Shown here: one piece after another, positions 1 through 8,884 of the stretch | Layout: the number at the start of each line of letters is the position of its first letter | How positions within the stretch are numbered: position 1 is the first letter of the stretch | From: Devosia sp. RR2S18 | Lineage (GTDB): Bacteria > Pseudomonadota > Alphaproteobacteria > Rhizobiales > Devosiaceae | Direction of reading: 5' to 3' | Length of the DNA stretch: 64,000 bases | Assembly: GCF_030177755.1 (NCBI RefSeq) | Contig: NZ_CP126539.1 | Span: forward strand, 1,884,001-1,948,000 | Translations under genes and position numbers: made by a program | Notes under the pieces: model-generated | Database searches by the model: none | Seen by the model: only the letters and a program-made list of their open reading frames with translations | Told to the model about the DNA's origin: nothing

Positions 1-670
1 TGATCATGGCCAAGAGCGCCTTCTCGTACCGGTCCTCATAGGCTTTTGGATCGAACAGGGTGGCCTTCTGCTCAATGAGCTTCTGCGCAAGCTCAAGCAT
101 TTCTGGGTCTGGGTTGCCAACCGGAATGTCGCCGAAATACTCGGCGGTTCCCCGAACTTCACTGGGATTGCGCAGGGTCGAGATGAACATACCGGTCTCG
201 CGCGCACTGATCGTGACCACCCGCTCACGACTGGTGAGGACCAGGCGTCCGATGCCCACCTTGCCGCTTTGCCGGAGTGCTTCGCGGAGGACAATGAAGG
301 TTTCCTCAGCCAGCGCGCCGTCCGGTGCCAGATAGTAGGGCGCATCCTGGTAGATGACATCCACCTGGTCCTCGTCAACAAAGGCCTCGATGTTGATGGT
401 GTGGTTGGATTCGATCCGCACTGCGTCGAGGTCGCTGTCTTCGATCAGCACGTACTGCTTGGGCTCGTACTCGTAGCCGCGCACCAGATCGCTCCGCTCG
501 ACCAGACCCAGCTTGGGGTCGACCGGCTTCATGTTGATCCGGTTCATGGTCTCTTTGTGCAACTGATTGAAGCTGATGCGATCAGCTGAGCTGGTCGCGG
601 GATACATCTTGACTGCACAGGACACCAGGCTCAGCCGCAGATGTCCCTTCCAACTCGCTCTTGGAGCCAT
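1..670 (-). CDS. ku: Non-homologous end-joining protein Ku (3' end cut by window)
   Basis: Ring-shaped DNA end-binding protein that recruits LigD to double-strand breaks. Reading from the ATG at 668-670 gives an N-terminus with the Ku core pattern: MAPRASWKGHLRLSLVSCAV, then FNQLHKETMNRI, VDPKLGLVERSDLVRGYEYE and IEAFVDEDQVDVIY. About 223 residues are visible and the frame is still open at base 1, so the C-terminus is missing. It lies downstream of ligD in the same direction (193-bp gap), the usual two-gene bacterial NHEJ arrangement. The start is chosen because homology begins right at this ATG. The family assignment is firm; only the end is unknown. Confidence 0.93.
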   Translation of the reverse strand, partial: MAPRASWKGHLRLSLVSCAVKMYPATSSADRISFNQLHKETMNRINMKPVDPKLGLVERSDLVRGYEYEPKQYVLIEDSDLDAVRIESNHTINIEAFVDEDQVDVIYQDAPYYLAPDGALAEETFIVLREALRQSGKVGIGRLVLTSRERVVTISARETGMFISTLRNPSEVRGTAEYFGDIPVGNPDPEMLELAQKLIEQKATLFDPKAYEDRYEKALLAMI

Positions 671-863
671 TGCCCCCTCCTACGCATGTACTTCTATTCA
701 TTCCTTCAGATGCTTATTCCGTATTCTTCGTGAGTTTCTTGAGCCGATTTCCTCACCCCACCTTGTCGGGCGTCCGGGCTGCAGAAGGATAGTAGATCTG
801 GCCCACGGCAGAGTCGAATCGACTCTGTTGGCCAGGTTTGGACGTTCGTCTTGGGGGGTGCAG

Positions 864-2798
864 TCATCTGCGGACCACCTGCTGCACGGGTTCGCTCAGG
901 ACCTGCTGGGCTTCGAAATACCCTTCCCAAACATCAGGACCTTGTGCCCGTGCCGCGGCCGAGAAGATGTCGAAACTGTTGGCCGCGGCGAGTTCGCCCA
1001 ATTCGTCCCAGGTGACCGGCATGGCGACCGTGCCGCCAGCCCGAGCCCGGGTAGACCAGGGGCATATCGCCGTAGCGCCTTGCCCGTTCCGCAGATAGTC
1101 AAGGAAGATGCGGCCCTTCCGCTGGGCCTTGCTCATGTTGGCGATGAATCGATGCGGCTCATTGCGAGCAAGGAGTTCGGCGAAGTTCTGGCAGAACTGC
1201 TTCACCTCTGACCAGTCAGCCTGGGGGACCAGTGGGACGACTACGTGGATGCCTTTGCCGCCGGAAACCAAGGGCCAGGATGCGAGCCCAAGGGCACCAA
1301 GAATGTCCCGGATGTCGAAAGCTGCCTGCCGCACATCTGCAAAGCCGAGGTCCTCGTCCGGGTCGATGTCGAAGACCATGCGTTCTGGCAAATGTGGCTG
1401 CTGCCGGCGTGCCCCCCAGACGTGCCATTCAAGAACGTTCATCTGCACGCCACCGATGAGACCAGCGAGATCTTCGACCCACAGGATGCGACTGTCCTTG
1501 CCCGACAGCTTCTTGAGCTCGCCTGCGCGGAGGGCTGCGGGCATGCCGGGCAGCTGATGCTTCTGAAAGAACGTGTCGGTGAGATCGTGCCTGGTATCCC
1601 GCACCAGGGAAAGGGGGCGATCCGAAAGGTGTTGCAGCATGCGCTCGGAGACCGCTGCATAGTAGGCGGCGAGATGGGCCTTGGTGATGTCGGTGCCGGG
1701 ATAAATTACCTGGTCTGCATTGGTTAGCTTTATGCCGAGCGCTTGAGCAATATCCTTGCCGAATTTGGGGTCGAGCATGGCCCTTGGGACGCTCACGCCT
1801 GCCTGCTCGAGTACGACCTCGGCTGCGGGCTTGTCCTCCCGTAATCCCTTGAAGCTGGGGTGCCGCAGAGAACCGTCGGGGGTGATTTCACTGAAGGCAA
1901 CTTCGGCGACCAGCTCCGGGCGGACCCAGTTGGCAAGTCTGGCGATATCGCGAGGAACTGCCGCGAAGGGTGAGGATTTCAAAGACCGGGTTTTGAGCTG
2001 TGCGAGAATGCTATCCCGCATTCGCTCGGTGAACCCGGTGCCAACTCGGCCGCGATAGACCAGTTGCCCGTTCTCGTAGGTGCCCAGGATAAGGCTCGCC
2101 ATGCCTTTGCCGGTATCGCTCGGGCGCCAGCCGCCGACTACGAATTCCTGGCGTTTTGTGCACTTGATCTTGAGCCAGCTGGTGGTGCGATCACCGACAT
2201 AGCGGGCGTCCGCTCGCTTGGCGATTACCCCTTCATGCCCGCCTTCGCACATGGTCTTGAGCAGGGCATCACCATCACCCTGCACATGGGTCGAAAACTG
2301 CAGGCTGTCGCTCGGGTCGCGAAAACCGATCAGCTTCTCGAGGCGGGCCTTGCGCTCGATCAGCGGCAGGTCAGATAGATTTCGGCCATCCTGATCGAGG
2401 AGGTCGAAAGCGTAGAACTTGAGGGGAATGCCAGCCCTGATGCCGGTCTTGAGCATGGAGAAGTTGGTCCGTCCGTGAGCATCGATGGCGACGATCTCGC
2501 CGTCGATGAGAGCCGAACCAGCTGTCAAAGACTGGAGGGAAGGGAGGAGGACACTGAACTGCTCGGTCCAGTCATGACCATTGCGGGTGAAGATCCTGGC
2601 CTTGCCACCAGAGATTGCCACCTGCGCGCGGTAGCCGTCGAACTTCATTTCGAACAGCCAGTCGTCGCCTGAGGGCACTGCTTCGGTTAGTGTGCAGAGC
2701 TGAAACGGACGAAAGGCGGGGAGGGGGAGCGTCGGGGTAGAGTCTGAGTCCCTGCGGGCTTGCCGCTTGGTGCGGGTTGCGGCGGCTAGCGCCGCCAT
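864..2798 (-). CDS. ligD: ATP-dependent DNA ligase LigD, ligase-polymerase form
   Basis: Ligase and repair polymerase for Ku-dependent end joining. Residues about 30-330 form the ATP-dependent ligase: nucleotidyl-transfer lysine K52 in MKFDG, DGE at 99-101, EGVIAKR at 189-195 and SWLKIK at 207-212, followed by an OB fold. Residues about 355-630 are the primase-like polymerase: DID at 477-479, SGGKG at 512-516 and a third acidic residue in FLDYL near 567. At 644 aa it is shorter than the three-domain LigD of pseudomonads (usually above 800 aa). No N-terminal phosphoesterase domain is present, and an in-frame TGA lies a few codons upstream of the start. It probably forms an operon with ku downstream. 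Confidence 0.95.
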   Translation of the reverse strand: MAALAAATRTKRQARRDSDSTPTLPLPAFRPFQLCTLTEAVPSGDDWLFEMKFDGYRAQVAISGGKARIFTRNGHDWTEQFSVLLPSLQSLTAGSALIDGEIVAIDAHGRTNFSMLKTGIRAGIPLKFYAFDLLDQDGRNLSDLPLIERKARLEKLIGFRDPSDSLQFSTHVQGDGDALLKTMCEGGHEGVIAKRADARYVGDRTTSWLKIKCTKRQEFVVGGWRPSDTGKGMASLILGTYENGQLVYRGRVGTGFTERMRDSILAQLKTRSLKSSPFAAVPRDIARLANWVRPELVAEVAFSEITPDGSLRHPSFKGLREDKPAAEVVLEQAGVSVPRAMLDPKFGKDIAQALGIKLTNADQVIYPGTDITKAHLAAYYAAVSERMLQHLSDRPLSLVRDTRHDLTDTFFQKHQLPGMPAALRAGELKKLSGKDSRILWVEDLAGLIGGVQMNVLEWHVWGARRQQPHLPERMVFDIDPDEDLGFADVRQAAFDIRDILGALGLASWPLVSGGKGIHVVVPLVPQADWSEVKQFCQNFAELLARNEPHRFIANMSKAQRKGRIFLDYLRNGQGATAICPWSTRARAGGTVAMPVTWDELGELAAANSFDIFSAAARAQGPDVWEGYFEAQQVLSEPVQQVVRR

Positions 2799-3435
2799 GG
2801 GAGAGTCGGTTTCATCGGCGATTCAACCTTGAACAGGCACTTCGGTTGCAATGTTTGTTGCTACAACGAGCCGCCCAGAGCCCACATCGCCAGTAAAAGA
2901 TGCGAACACAACGAGAAACACGGTTCCTTGCTCCTCGTGCTGGGAGCTTTCCAATCGTGCCGTGCCGACCCACCTATCTTGAGAAGCTCCATCGCGAGCA
3001 GTGCCCAGCGGTAGAGCACGGCGACCGGCCGACAAGTGCATCACCGCTGCTGGTGATTGCCGGAGCCAGCTCAGCAAGAAGGAAAGAGAAGCTAACCCGA
3101 GGTTTGCTTCTCTTTCCTTGCAACGAGCCGCACAGGCAACGCACCGTGCCAGATGAGTGAACGAGTGGTCTTGGCTGAATCTGCCTCTTACCTCAGCCAT
3201 GGGCATGTCGGGCCCTCAAATCAGGGGGCTTGGTGATCGGGCTGTTGGGCGAAAGACACGGGCTTCCGCCAAATAAGCTGTTAGTAAATCGACGCGGTCA
3301 TTTGCGTGCGTGCGGAGGCAGCAGGAGCCAGTTCGGCAAAAGGCAGCTCACCTAAGGCACGAAACTCAATGAGGATGTTGGTGTCGATACAAAACGCGAC
3401 GCTATCCATCGGAAGGATATCGTCATGGTCCGCCA
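2799..3435. other. Gene-poor spacer between ligD and the retron RT gene
   Basis: About 640 bases with no recognisable gene. An open frame on the minus strand (about 127 codons ending at 2823) resembles no family I know, so I do not call it. The notable content is a long hairpin at 3079-3119, listed separately. Confidence 0.5.
3079..3119 (-). terminator. Long near-perfect hairpin, possible terminator or structured RNA
   Basis: The arms at 3079-3092 and 3106-3119 are a perfect 14-bp inverted repeat. A single T/T mismatch and a further 4-bp AACC/GGTT stem follow, closing on a 3-base loop. Read on the minus strand, the 3' arm is pyrimidine-rich and runs into TTCTTGC. A terminator for the RT-protease transcript is therefore possible, although the RT stop is about 320 bases upstream. 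It could also be a retron-type structured RNA or a mobile-element trace. Confidence 0.4.
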
Positions 3436-5073
3436 TCATTGCCTTGCGAGTTCACCAAGCCAATGTCTAAGAACATCGACATGGATGGCGAAGTCTCGCC
3501 CTTCGCCAGGACCTCCCCGGTGGATGATTCCGGCCACCTCTCCATCGACGTCAAGCAAAGGACCACCAGACATGCCTTGCGTCAGTGTCTGGCCCACCTC
3601 GATCTTGGCAACACCCTGCTTAATCGGCAGGGAGCTTACCGAACCTATCCGCACATTAATTCGGTCGCCGGGTCCATATCCCGGGTAGCCAATCGCCGTA
3701 GTATTGTCTCCAACCTGGATCTTTCGTCGCGATAGCTCCAGTTCGTAATACTCGGTGGGTGGGATACCGTGGGATAAAATCGCCAGATCGCGGTGCTCGT
3801 CGGCATTTGCAACGGTGACGGTAAATTTGTTTGCCGGCTTGCTGGGATGATAAACCTCCAACTCAGGCGCACCTGCCACGCAATGCTGGGCCGTCAAAAG
3901 GCCTACTCCACTGACGAAGAACGCACTGCCCTGCGAGCCGTTGTCGCCGTCGTGCTCAATCAACCAGACCGAGCGGTCGCGCATCTCGATGGCAGTTGGG
4001 AGGATCTCTAGTTGCTTGTCAGGAAAAATCTTGTTGAAACGTGCCGCAAGGCTGCGAAACGTCGGGTCTGATCTGCCTTTGACGTGACCTACCCAGGCGA
4101 GCCGCCCCTGCAGGTGCGCGGCCAGATCAGAGGGGTTGTGGTACTTGCTGAGAAGAATGTCCTGAGCGACAGCTATACCGGAGGTCTCGGCCCGGTATAG
4201 GGCTGCGCGGATGTTCCGGATGTACCGTCTGTCTACGTTGATGAATTCATTGATGCGCAGACCGGTCACTGACCGGCGCGAATGCTTGTCCGCGTAGTGT
4301 GATTTCTCTGGGTTTATCGTGAATCCGTTCTCGCTGACGATGCGGCGCAGTTTCGTGCTCAGCAGATCGGGCGAAAAACGGCCAGCCGGCGGTACTGATC
4401 CTTCGAACACGCCGGTCAGCGGTTGGTAACTCGAGATGGTGATGTCGTCGGCATAGCGGGTGTAAATGGACCTCGTCTCCTTTGCGAAGGCCTGCATCTG
4501 TTTGTCCAGACGGAAACAAATCATGTTGGAAATGACAGGACTGGTCGGTGCTCCTTGCGGCAGCGCTCCTTGGATGCAGCACAGGCGGGCGATGATTTCC
4601 GCCACTCGCTCTACGACACCCAGGGACTCCAATAAGCCGATGACGCGCTTTTCAGAGATTGACGGAAAATAGTCTTTCAAATCCAAATTTGCCACGAACC
4701 GACGACGAAGGTGGGATTCTGCGTTAGATTTGACGGAGCGATCCTTCACGAAGCCATGGACACTTGCCCGAGGACGGTACATGCGATCGAGCAGCGCAGC
4801 CAATTTCCTTTGCAGCATCTTGAGACGACGATCCGGCGCCATGATCGCCCGCGTCGTGCCGCTTCGCTTGGCGATATCGAAGGACCGGTACATCCGATAT
4901 CGACGCCACCAGATGGTAGACAGCTCCCGGCTAGACATGCCCAGGAAACGCAGAAGGCTCGCTTCATCCGTCAACTCGAGTGGAAGTCGAACCCTAGGCT
5001 GCGGCAAAACCCAGGAAAAGCTTGCAGGCACGAGGTCTCCCTTCCAATCACCGCCACGTCCATTGCATGGCAC
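3436..5073 (-). CDS. Retron-type reverse transcriptase fused to a trypsin-like serine protease
   Basis: Probable anti-phage retron protein of 545 aa carrying its effector in the same chain. Residues about 60-330 are a reverse transcriptase: the retron signature NAxxH (NAESH, 117-121), DLKDYFPSI at 131-139, the catalytic YADD at 207-210 and the retron VTG triad at 269-271. Residues about 365-545 are a chymotrypsin-fold protease with a complete triad by pattern: H397 in TAQHC, D429 in RDLAIL and S502 in GMSGGP. The start used is a GTG at 5071-5073, the only one after an upstream in-frame stop; an internal ATG near codon 46 is an alternative. Retrons normally pair an RT with an ncRNA upstream and an effector; here the effector would be the protease. 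It is divergent from the SIR2-APAZ/Argonaute genes. RT and protease calls are firm, the defence role is inferred. Confidence 0.9.
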   Translation of the reverse strand: MPCNGRGGDWKGDLVPASFSWVLPQPRVRLPLELTDEASLLRFLGMSSRELSTIWWRRYRMYRSFDIAKRSGTTRAIMAPDRRLKMLQRKLAALLDRMYRPRASVHGFVKDRSVKSNAESHLRRRFVANLDLKDYFPSISEKRVIGLLESLGVVERVAEIIARLCCIQGALPQGAPTSPVISNMICFRLDKQMQAFAKETRSIYTRYADDITISSYQPLTGVFEGSVPPAGRFSPDLLSTKLRRIVSENGFTINPEKSHYADKHSRRSVTGLRINEFINVDRRYIRNIRAALYRAETSGIAVAQDILLSKYHNPSDLAAHLQGRLAWVGHVKGRSDPTFRSLAARFNKIFPDKQLEILPTAIEMRDRSVWLIEHDGDNGSQGSAFFVSGVGLLTAQHCVAGAPELEVYHPSKPANKFTVTVANADEHRDLAILSHGIPPTEYYELELSRRKIQVGDNTTAIGYPGYGPGDRINVRIGSVSSLPIKQGVAKIEVGQTLTQGMSGGPLLDVDGEVAGIIHRGGPGEGRDFAIHVDVLRHWLGELARQ

Positions 5074-5373
5074 GCAGGACGATCCTCGAGAAGACGTTTG
5101 CTCTTACGCCGCAGTTACTACAGCGCGAATGCGAGGAGAGACCTCGTACGCTAGTGATTACATACACACGCCGTCCAAGAAACGGGGCTCGTGACGCTCT
5201 TTGACGCTTTCTCACAGATTTCACGAAGGATCTCAGTCCTACTAACGAACCAGACGCAGGTAAGGGTCTATCGGCAAGGATAATCCTGTTATTTCTCGCT
5301 ATCAGGCCTTCACAAATATCTCAAACACCTAGTTCCTAGGCTGGGCGAAATCGTCGAGAAAGTATCCATTGCC
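5074..5373. promoter_or_regulatory. Divergent promoter region; candidate location of the retron ncRNA
   Basis: This 300-bp spacer separates two defence operons. It lies immediately upstream of the RT, where retron msr-msd RNAs are usually encoded. Visible inverted repeats: 5122-5152 (AGCG/CGCT outer and CGAGG/CCTCG inner stems), 5167-5193 (CACG and CCGT paired with ACGG and CGTG) and 5328-5340 (CCTAG-TTC-CTAGG). There is also a direct repeat of TGACGCT with a one-base variant at 5192-5209. None is as long as a classical msd stem, so the ncRNA assignment is speculative. Confidence 0.35.
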
Positions 5374-7254
5374 GTGCAACCTACTCAAACGATCATTTCT
5401 GCGAGTGAGTTTGCTACAGCCCTGGCGTTGCGGCCGAACCTAGTTGCCTGGTTTCTCGGCTCCGGCGCATCGGCAGCCTCGGGCATTCCGACGGGCTACT
5501 CGATGATCATGGATTTCAAGGCGCGAATATTCTGTCGGGAAAACAACATATCACGACGGGAGATCGATACCGGCGATCCCGTATGGGTCGAACGCATCGG
5601 GAGCTTTTTCCGATCCTCTTCCATCCTGCCGCCAGAGGGTGACGCAACCGAGTACGCGGCGGCCTTCGAAGCGGTCTACCCGCACGAGCGGTTGCGCCGA
5701 CAATACATCGACGACGCGATCGCGAAGGGAACGCCCGCTTTCGGGCATAAGGTCCTCGGCAGCCTGATGGCGGCCCGAAAGACCGATTGCGTGTTCACGA
5801 CCAATTTCGATCCCTTGGTCGAGGAGGCGGCTCAGACCGCGAGTGCGTTGTTGCCGGCGACGGAGCAAGCCCGACCTACGGTAGCGGCGCTCGATTCCGC
5901 AGACCGCGCCGTACGGAGCCTCAAGGAATCCGATTGGCCGCTCGTCGCCAAGCTGCATGGCGATTACCAGTCCGAAGACATTAAGAACACCAGCACGGAA
6001 CTGGCGGCTCAGGACGCCAGGATGCGGCACGTTTTGGTCGGGGCCTCTCAGCGGTTCGGAATGGTCTTCGTTGGCTATAGCGGCAGGGATGCCTCCGTCA
6101 TGGAGGCGTTGACGTCTGTCCTCAAGGAAAGGACGCCTTTCCCCAACAATCTGTTCTGGGTTGCCCAGTCCACATCGAAGCTCCTGCCGGCCGTTACCCG
6201 CTTCCTCGAGGACGCGCGCTCCGCCGGCGTCGACGTCTCGTTTGTCGAGTGCAAGACATTCGATGAACTAGCGGCCGACGTGGTCAAGCAGGTCGACCTG
6301 CCCCAAGTCCTTTACGAGCACGTGATGGCGGGGCGATCGGAGGCGAGGTTAACTCCGGTCAATCTTCCGACGGCGGAAGCCAGGAGATTTCCGGTCTTGC
6401 GGCTCTCGGCGTTACCCGTCGAAACAATACCGCGCACGGCGAGACGGATCATTCTCGACAGCCCGACGACGTCGCCCGCGGCGCGGGCACTGCTCAAGGA
6501 CGCTAAAAGCCGAGCAATCGTCGCCGCCAATGGACGTGAGCTCGCGGCATTCGGCAACGACGCCGAAATCGTCACCGCGTTACAAGCGCTCGGACCCAAG
6601 ATCTCCGGCACGATCGAGCTGAATGCAGTCGACGAAAGCTGGGCTCGCGGGCTCGTCTACGACGCCTTGGTCGAAGCTCTTTCGCGGCGCCGACCACTCC
6701 GGGCGCGCCGCCAGCGCTCCGGACATTCGCTGCTCGTGAACGGGCCACGCGAGGGCGAAGAGCGGGGTAAGGCCCAATGGCGCACCAGGCTCCTGTCGGG
6801 CTTGCGCACGGCCTATGTTATGCCGCTCACCGGTACCGTGCCGACGCTGGGATTCCCGTTTCACGAAGGTATTTTCCTTAGGCTGGAACATGTTTCGGGG
6901 CAGTGGTGGTGCGGCTTCGAACCCCATACGTTCGTGGACATCCCCCGCGAAAGCGAAACGACCGCCGATTACGAGGATGCCATGATCGTCGCCCCAATCG
7001 AGAAGTCGTTCGAGCGACGAGGAGGCGATCCCGCAGGAGACTGGCGGAGAGAGCGTTGGGCACGTCGATACAACGGGAATTGGGCGAGGATCATCGATGC
7101 CTGGGCATACCTGTTAACCGATTGCGCCGACGGCAAGGTAAGCGCCTTCGGCCTCGATGGTGATGCAGGCGTCGACGCGGAATTCGTGGTCTCGCCCATC
7201 ACGGCCTGGAGTCGTCCTGGTAATCACCACGACTATTTCGAGCGGAGCCGCTGA
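5374..7254 (+). CDS. SIR2-APAZ protein of a short Argonaute (SPARSA-type) system
   Basis: NADase effector partner of a short prokaryotic Argonaute. The N-terminal half is a SIR2-like Rossmann domain: GSGAS at 29-33 with SGIPT following, TTNFD at 142-146, KLHGD at 193-197 (likely catalytic H195) and VGYSGRD at 233-239. The C-terminal half (about 330-626) has the position and length of an APAZ domain, which substitutes for the missing PAZ/N part of short Argonautes; I recognise it mainly from context. The GTG start at 5374 is the first available. Its TGA overlaps the ATG of the Argonaute gene by one base, so the two are translationally coupled. In known SPARSA systems, guide-directed sensing of invader DNA activates NAD(P)+ depletion and cell death. 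Confidence 0.9.
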   Translation: MQPTQTIISASEFATALALRPNLVAWFLGSGASAASGIPTGYSMIMDFKARIFCRENNISRREIDTGDPVWVERIGSFFRSSSILPPEGDATEYAAAFEAVYPHERLRRQYIDDAIAKGTPAFGHKVLGSLMAARKTDCVFTTNFDPLVEEAAQTASALLPATEQARPTVAALDSADRAVRSLKESDWPLVAKLHGDYQSEDIKNTSTELAAQDARMRHVLVGASQRFGMVFVGYSGRDASVMEALTSVLKERTPFPNNLFWVAQSTSKLLPAVTRFLEDARSAGVDVSFVECKTFDELAADVVKQVDLPQVLYEHVMAGRSEARLTPVNLPTAEARRFPVLRLSALPVETIPRTARRIILDSPTTSPAARALLKDAKSRAIVAANGRELAAFGNDAEIVTALQALGPKISGTIELNAVDESWARGLVYDALVEALSRRRPLRARRQRSGHSLLVNGPREGEERGKAQWRTRLLSGLRTAYVMPLTGTVPTLGFPFHEGIFLRLEHVSGQWWCGFEPHTFVDIPRESETTADYEDAMIVAPIEKSFERRGGDPAGDWRRERWARRYNGNWARIIDAWAYLLTDCADGKVSAFGLDGDAGVDAEFVVSPITAWSRPGNHHDYFERSR

Positions 7255-8705
7255 TGGTCCGTTCTCCCGCACTTTCGAAAATGCCGCCGTTCTCTTTGCT
7301 GGAAGAGCCGCTCCTGGTCTTTTCCCCGACCGACCAAACGCATGTCGACGTGCATCCCCTGCGGGGCCTGGCAAAATTCGGTCCCTACTCCAAGGGCTCG
7401 TTCGGTAAATACGCGTCCAGGATAAGGATCGCGACGGTCGGACCCGAAAGTGCCTTTAGGCAACGCGGGGCTCTGATGGCGTCATTGCGGAGCAGCTACA
7501 GCCCGACGGACAGGTCAGAATACGTACCGCCATATCCCGGTTTCGAGCAGTTGTATCGGGTCGCCTTGGAATCCGCTCCACCCGAGGCACACGTCAGGTG
7601 GCCTGATGATCTCGATAAACTGCCGGGCGATGGGCTTCCCCAGCAGCGCCTGTCAGATGCCATGGACGCTGCGCTCCGTCGGCTCGATGCCGTCCGTACA
7701 GAGTTCGATGTCGTTCTGGTTCATTTCCCCGATACCTGGCTTTCGGCCAGCCGCGGAGCATATTTCGATGCACATGACACCCTGAAGGCCATGGGCGCGG
7801 GTTACAACATCCCGACACAGGTCCTGAACGACAGCGCCTTCTCGTTCGCCCACAAAGCCTCCCTAGCGTGGCGCCTCTCGACGGCCCTCTACGTGAAGGC
7901 CGCGGGCATCCCTTGGAAGCTGGCGCCCCTCAAGGGCGTGCCCGAGGACACCGCGTATATCGGGTTGGCCTATGCGTTGCGGGGTGACCAACGCGATGCG
8001 CATTACGTAACCTGTTGCTCGCAGGTCTTCGACATGGATGGCGGCGGGATGCAATTCGTCGCGTTCGAAGCGCGCGATCCGGTAGCGGATGTTTCAGAGG
8101 CGCAGAGGAACCCGTTCCTGAGCCGAGACGACATGCGCACCGTACTTGCCCGAAGCCTGGAACTGTACCAGGCAAGGAACGGTGGGGTCCTGCCGCGGCG
8201 GTTGGTCGTTCACAAGACTACCGCCTTCAAACCGGATGAGATCGAGGGTGCTTTCGATGCCCTTGCCGGCATTCCTGAGGTTGAGTGTGTCGAAGTCGGG
8301 AGCGCGTCCGGTTGGCGCGCTGTCTGGCTCATCGAATCCGGCCAGCAAAAACCCCCGACCAAGCCTTCGGGCTATCCGGTCCCGCGGGGCACGGTCGTTA
8401 TCAGGTCCGGAAGCTCGGCGCTGGTTTGGGTGGCCGGCAATGCTCCGCAGGTGTCGAGCAAGTCGGACTATTTCCAGGGTGGAAAGAGCATTCCCAGACC
8501 GTTGCAGATCGTGCGGCATGCCGGCCACGGCTCGCTGGACCTGACGGCGCATGAGGTACTGGCCTTGACCAAAATGGACTGGAACAACGACGCGCTCTAC
8601 GATCCGGTGCCGGTGACTATCCGCTACTCACAGCGTTTGGCACGAACCATCGCCAATGTCCCCTATCTACCCGGCAAGGCCTATCCCTATCGCCTATTCA
8701 TGTAA
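7254..8705 (+). CDS. Short prokaryotic Argonaute (MID-PIWI), probably catalytically inactive
   Basis: Guide-binding sensor of the SIR2-APAZ pair. At 483 aa it matches short pAgos, which contain only MID and PIWI domains. PIWI landmarks include IPTQVLNDSAF near residue 190, KLAPLKGVPEDTAYIGLAYA near 220-240, RLVVHKTT near 320 and a C-terminal segment with SVTIRYSQRLA-like character ending in YPYRLFM. Where slicing Argonautes have the first catalytic aspartate (IGxD), this protein reads IGLAY, so cleavage activity is unlikely, as in other short pAgos. The start overlaps the upstream stop (TGATG). No further gene follows in the same direction, so this appears to be a two-gene system. Confidence 0.9.
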   Translation: MVRSPALSKMPPFSLLEEPLLVFSPTDQTHVDVHPLRGLAKFGPYSKGSFGKYASRIRIATVGPESAFRQRGALMASLRSSYSPTDRSEYVPPYPGFEQLYRVALESAPPEAHVRWPDDLDKLPGDGLPQQRLSDAMDAALRRLDAVRTEFDVVLVHFPDTWLSASRGAYFDAHDTLKAMGAGYNIPTQVLNDSAFSFAHKASLAWRLSTALYVKAAGIPWKLAPLKGVPEDTAYIGLAYALRGDQRDAHYVTCCSQVFDMDGGGMQFVAFEARDPVADVSEAQRNPFLSRDDMRTVLARSLELYQARNGGVLPRRLVVHKTTAFKPDEIEGAFDALAGIPEVECVEVGSASGWRAVWLIESGQQKPPTKPSGYPVPRGTVVIRSGSSALVWVAGNAPQVSSKSDYFQGGKSIPRPLQIVRHAGHGSLDLTAHEVLALTKMDWNNDALYDPVPVTIRYSQRLARTIANVPYLPGKAYPYRLFM

Positions 8706-8884
8706 GGCAATGCGTTCGGCAACGGTCGCTGCTGTGAGACGCCTTTCGAAGCGCGTCGGCATGTCTGCCCCGAGTGAGATTCCTTCCGCAAGCTGTCATT
8801 CCGCTTCCGGCCCCATCTCGGTCATTCTTGATTGCTCCAGACCGAACTTATGGACGCGGTTGATCTGTCGATAGCTCGGTAGGG

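Noticed and set aside
2823-3206. Minus-strand 127-codon open frame between ligD and the RT gene
   Set aside because: No family resemblance, no ribosome-binding site and it spans the large hairpin.
5122-5152. Hairpin as a CRISPR or att repeat
   Set aside because: Single copy only; no repeat-spacer pattern or integrase gene nearby.
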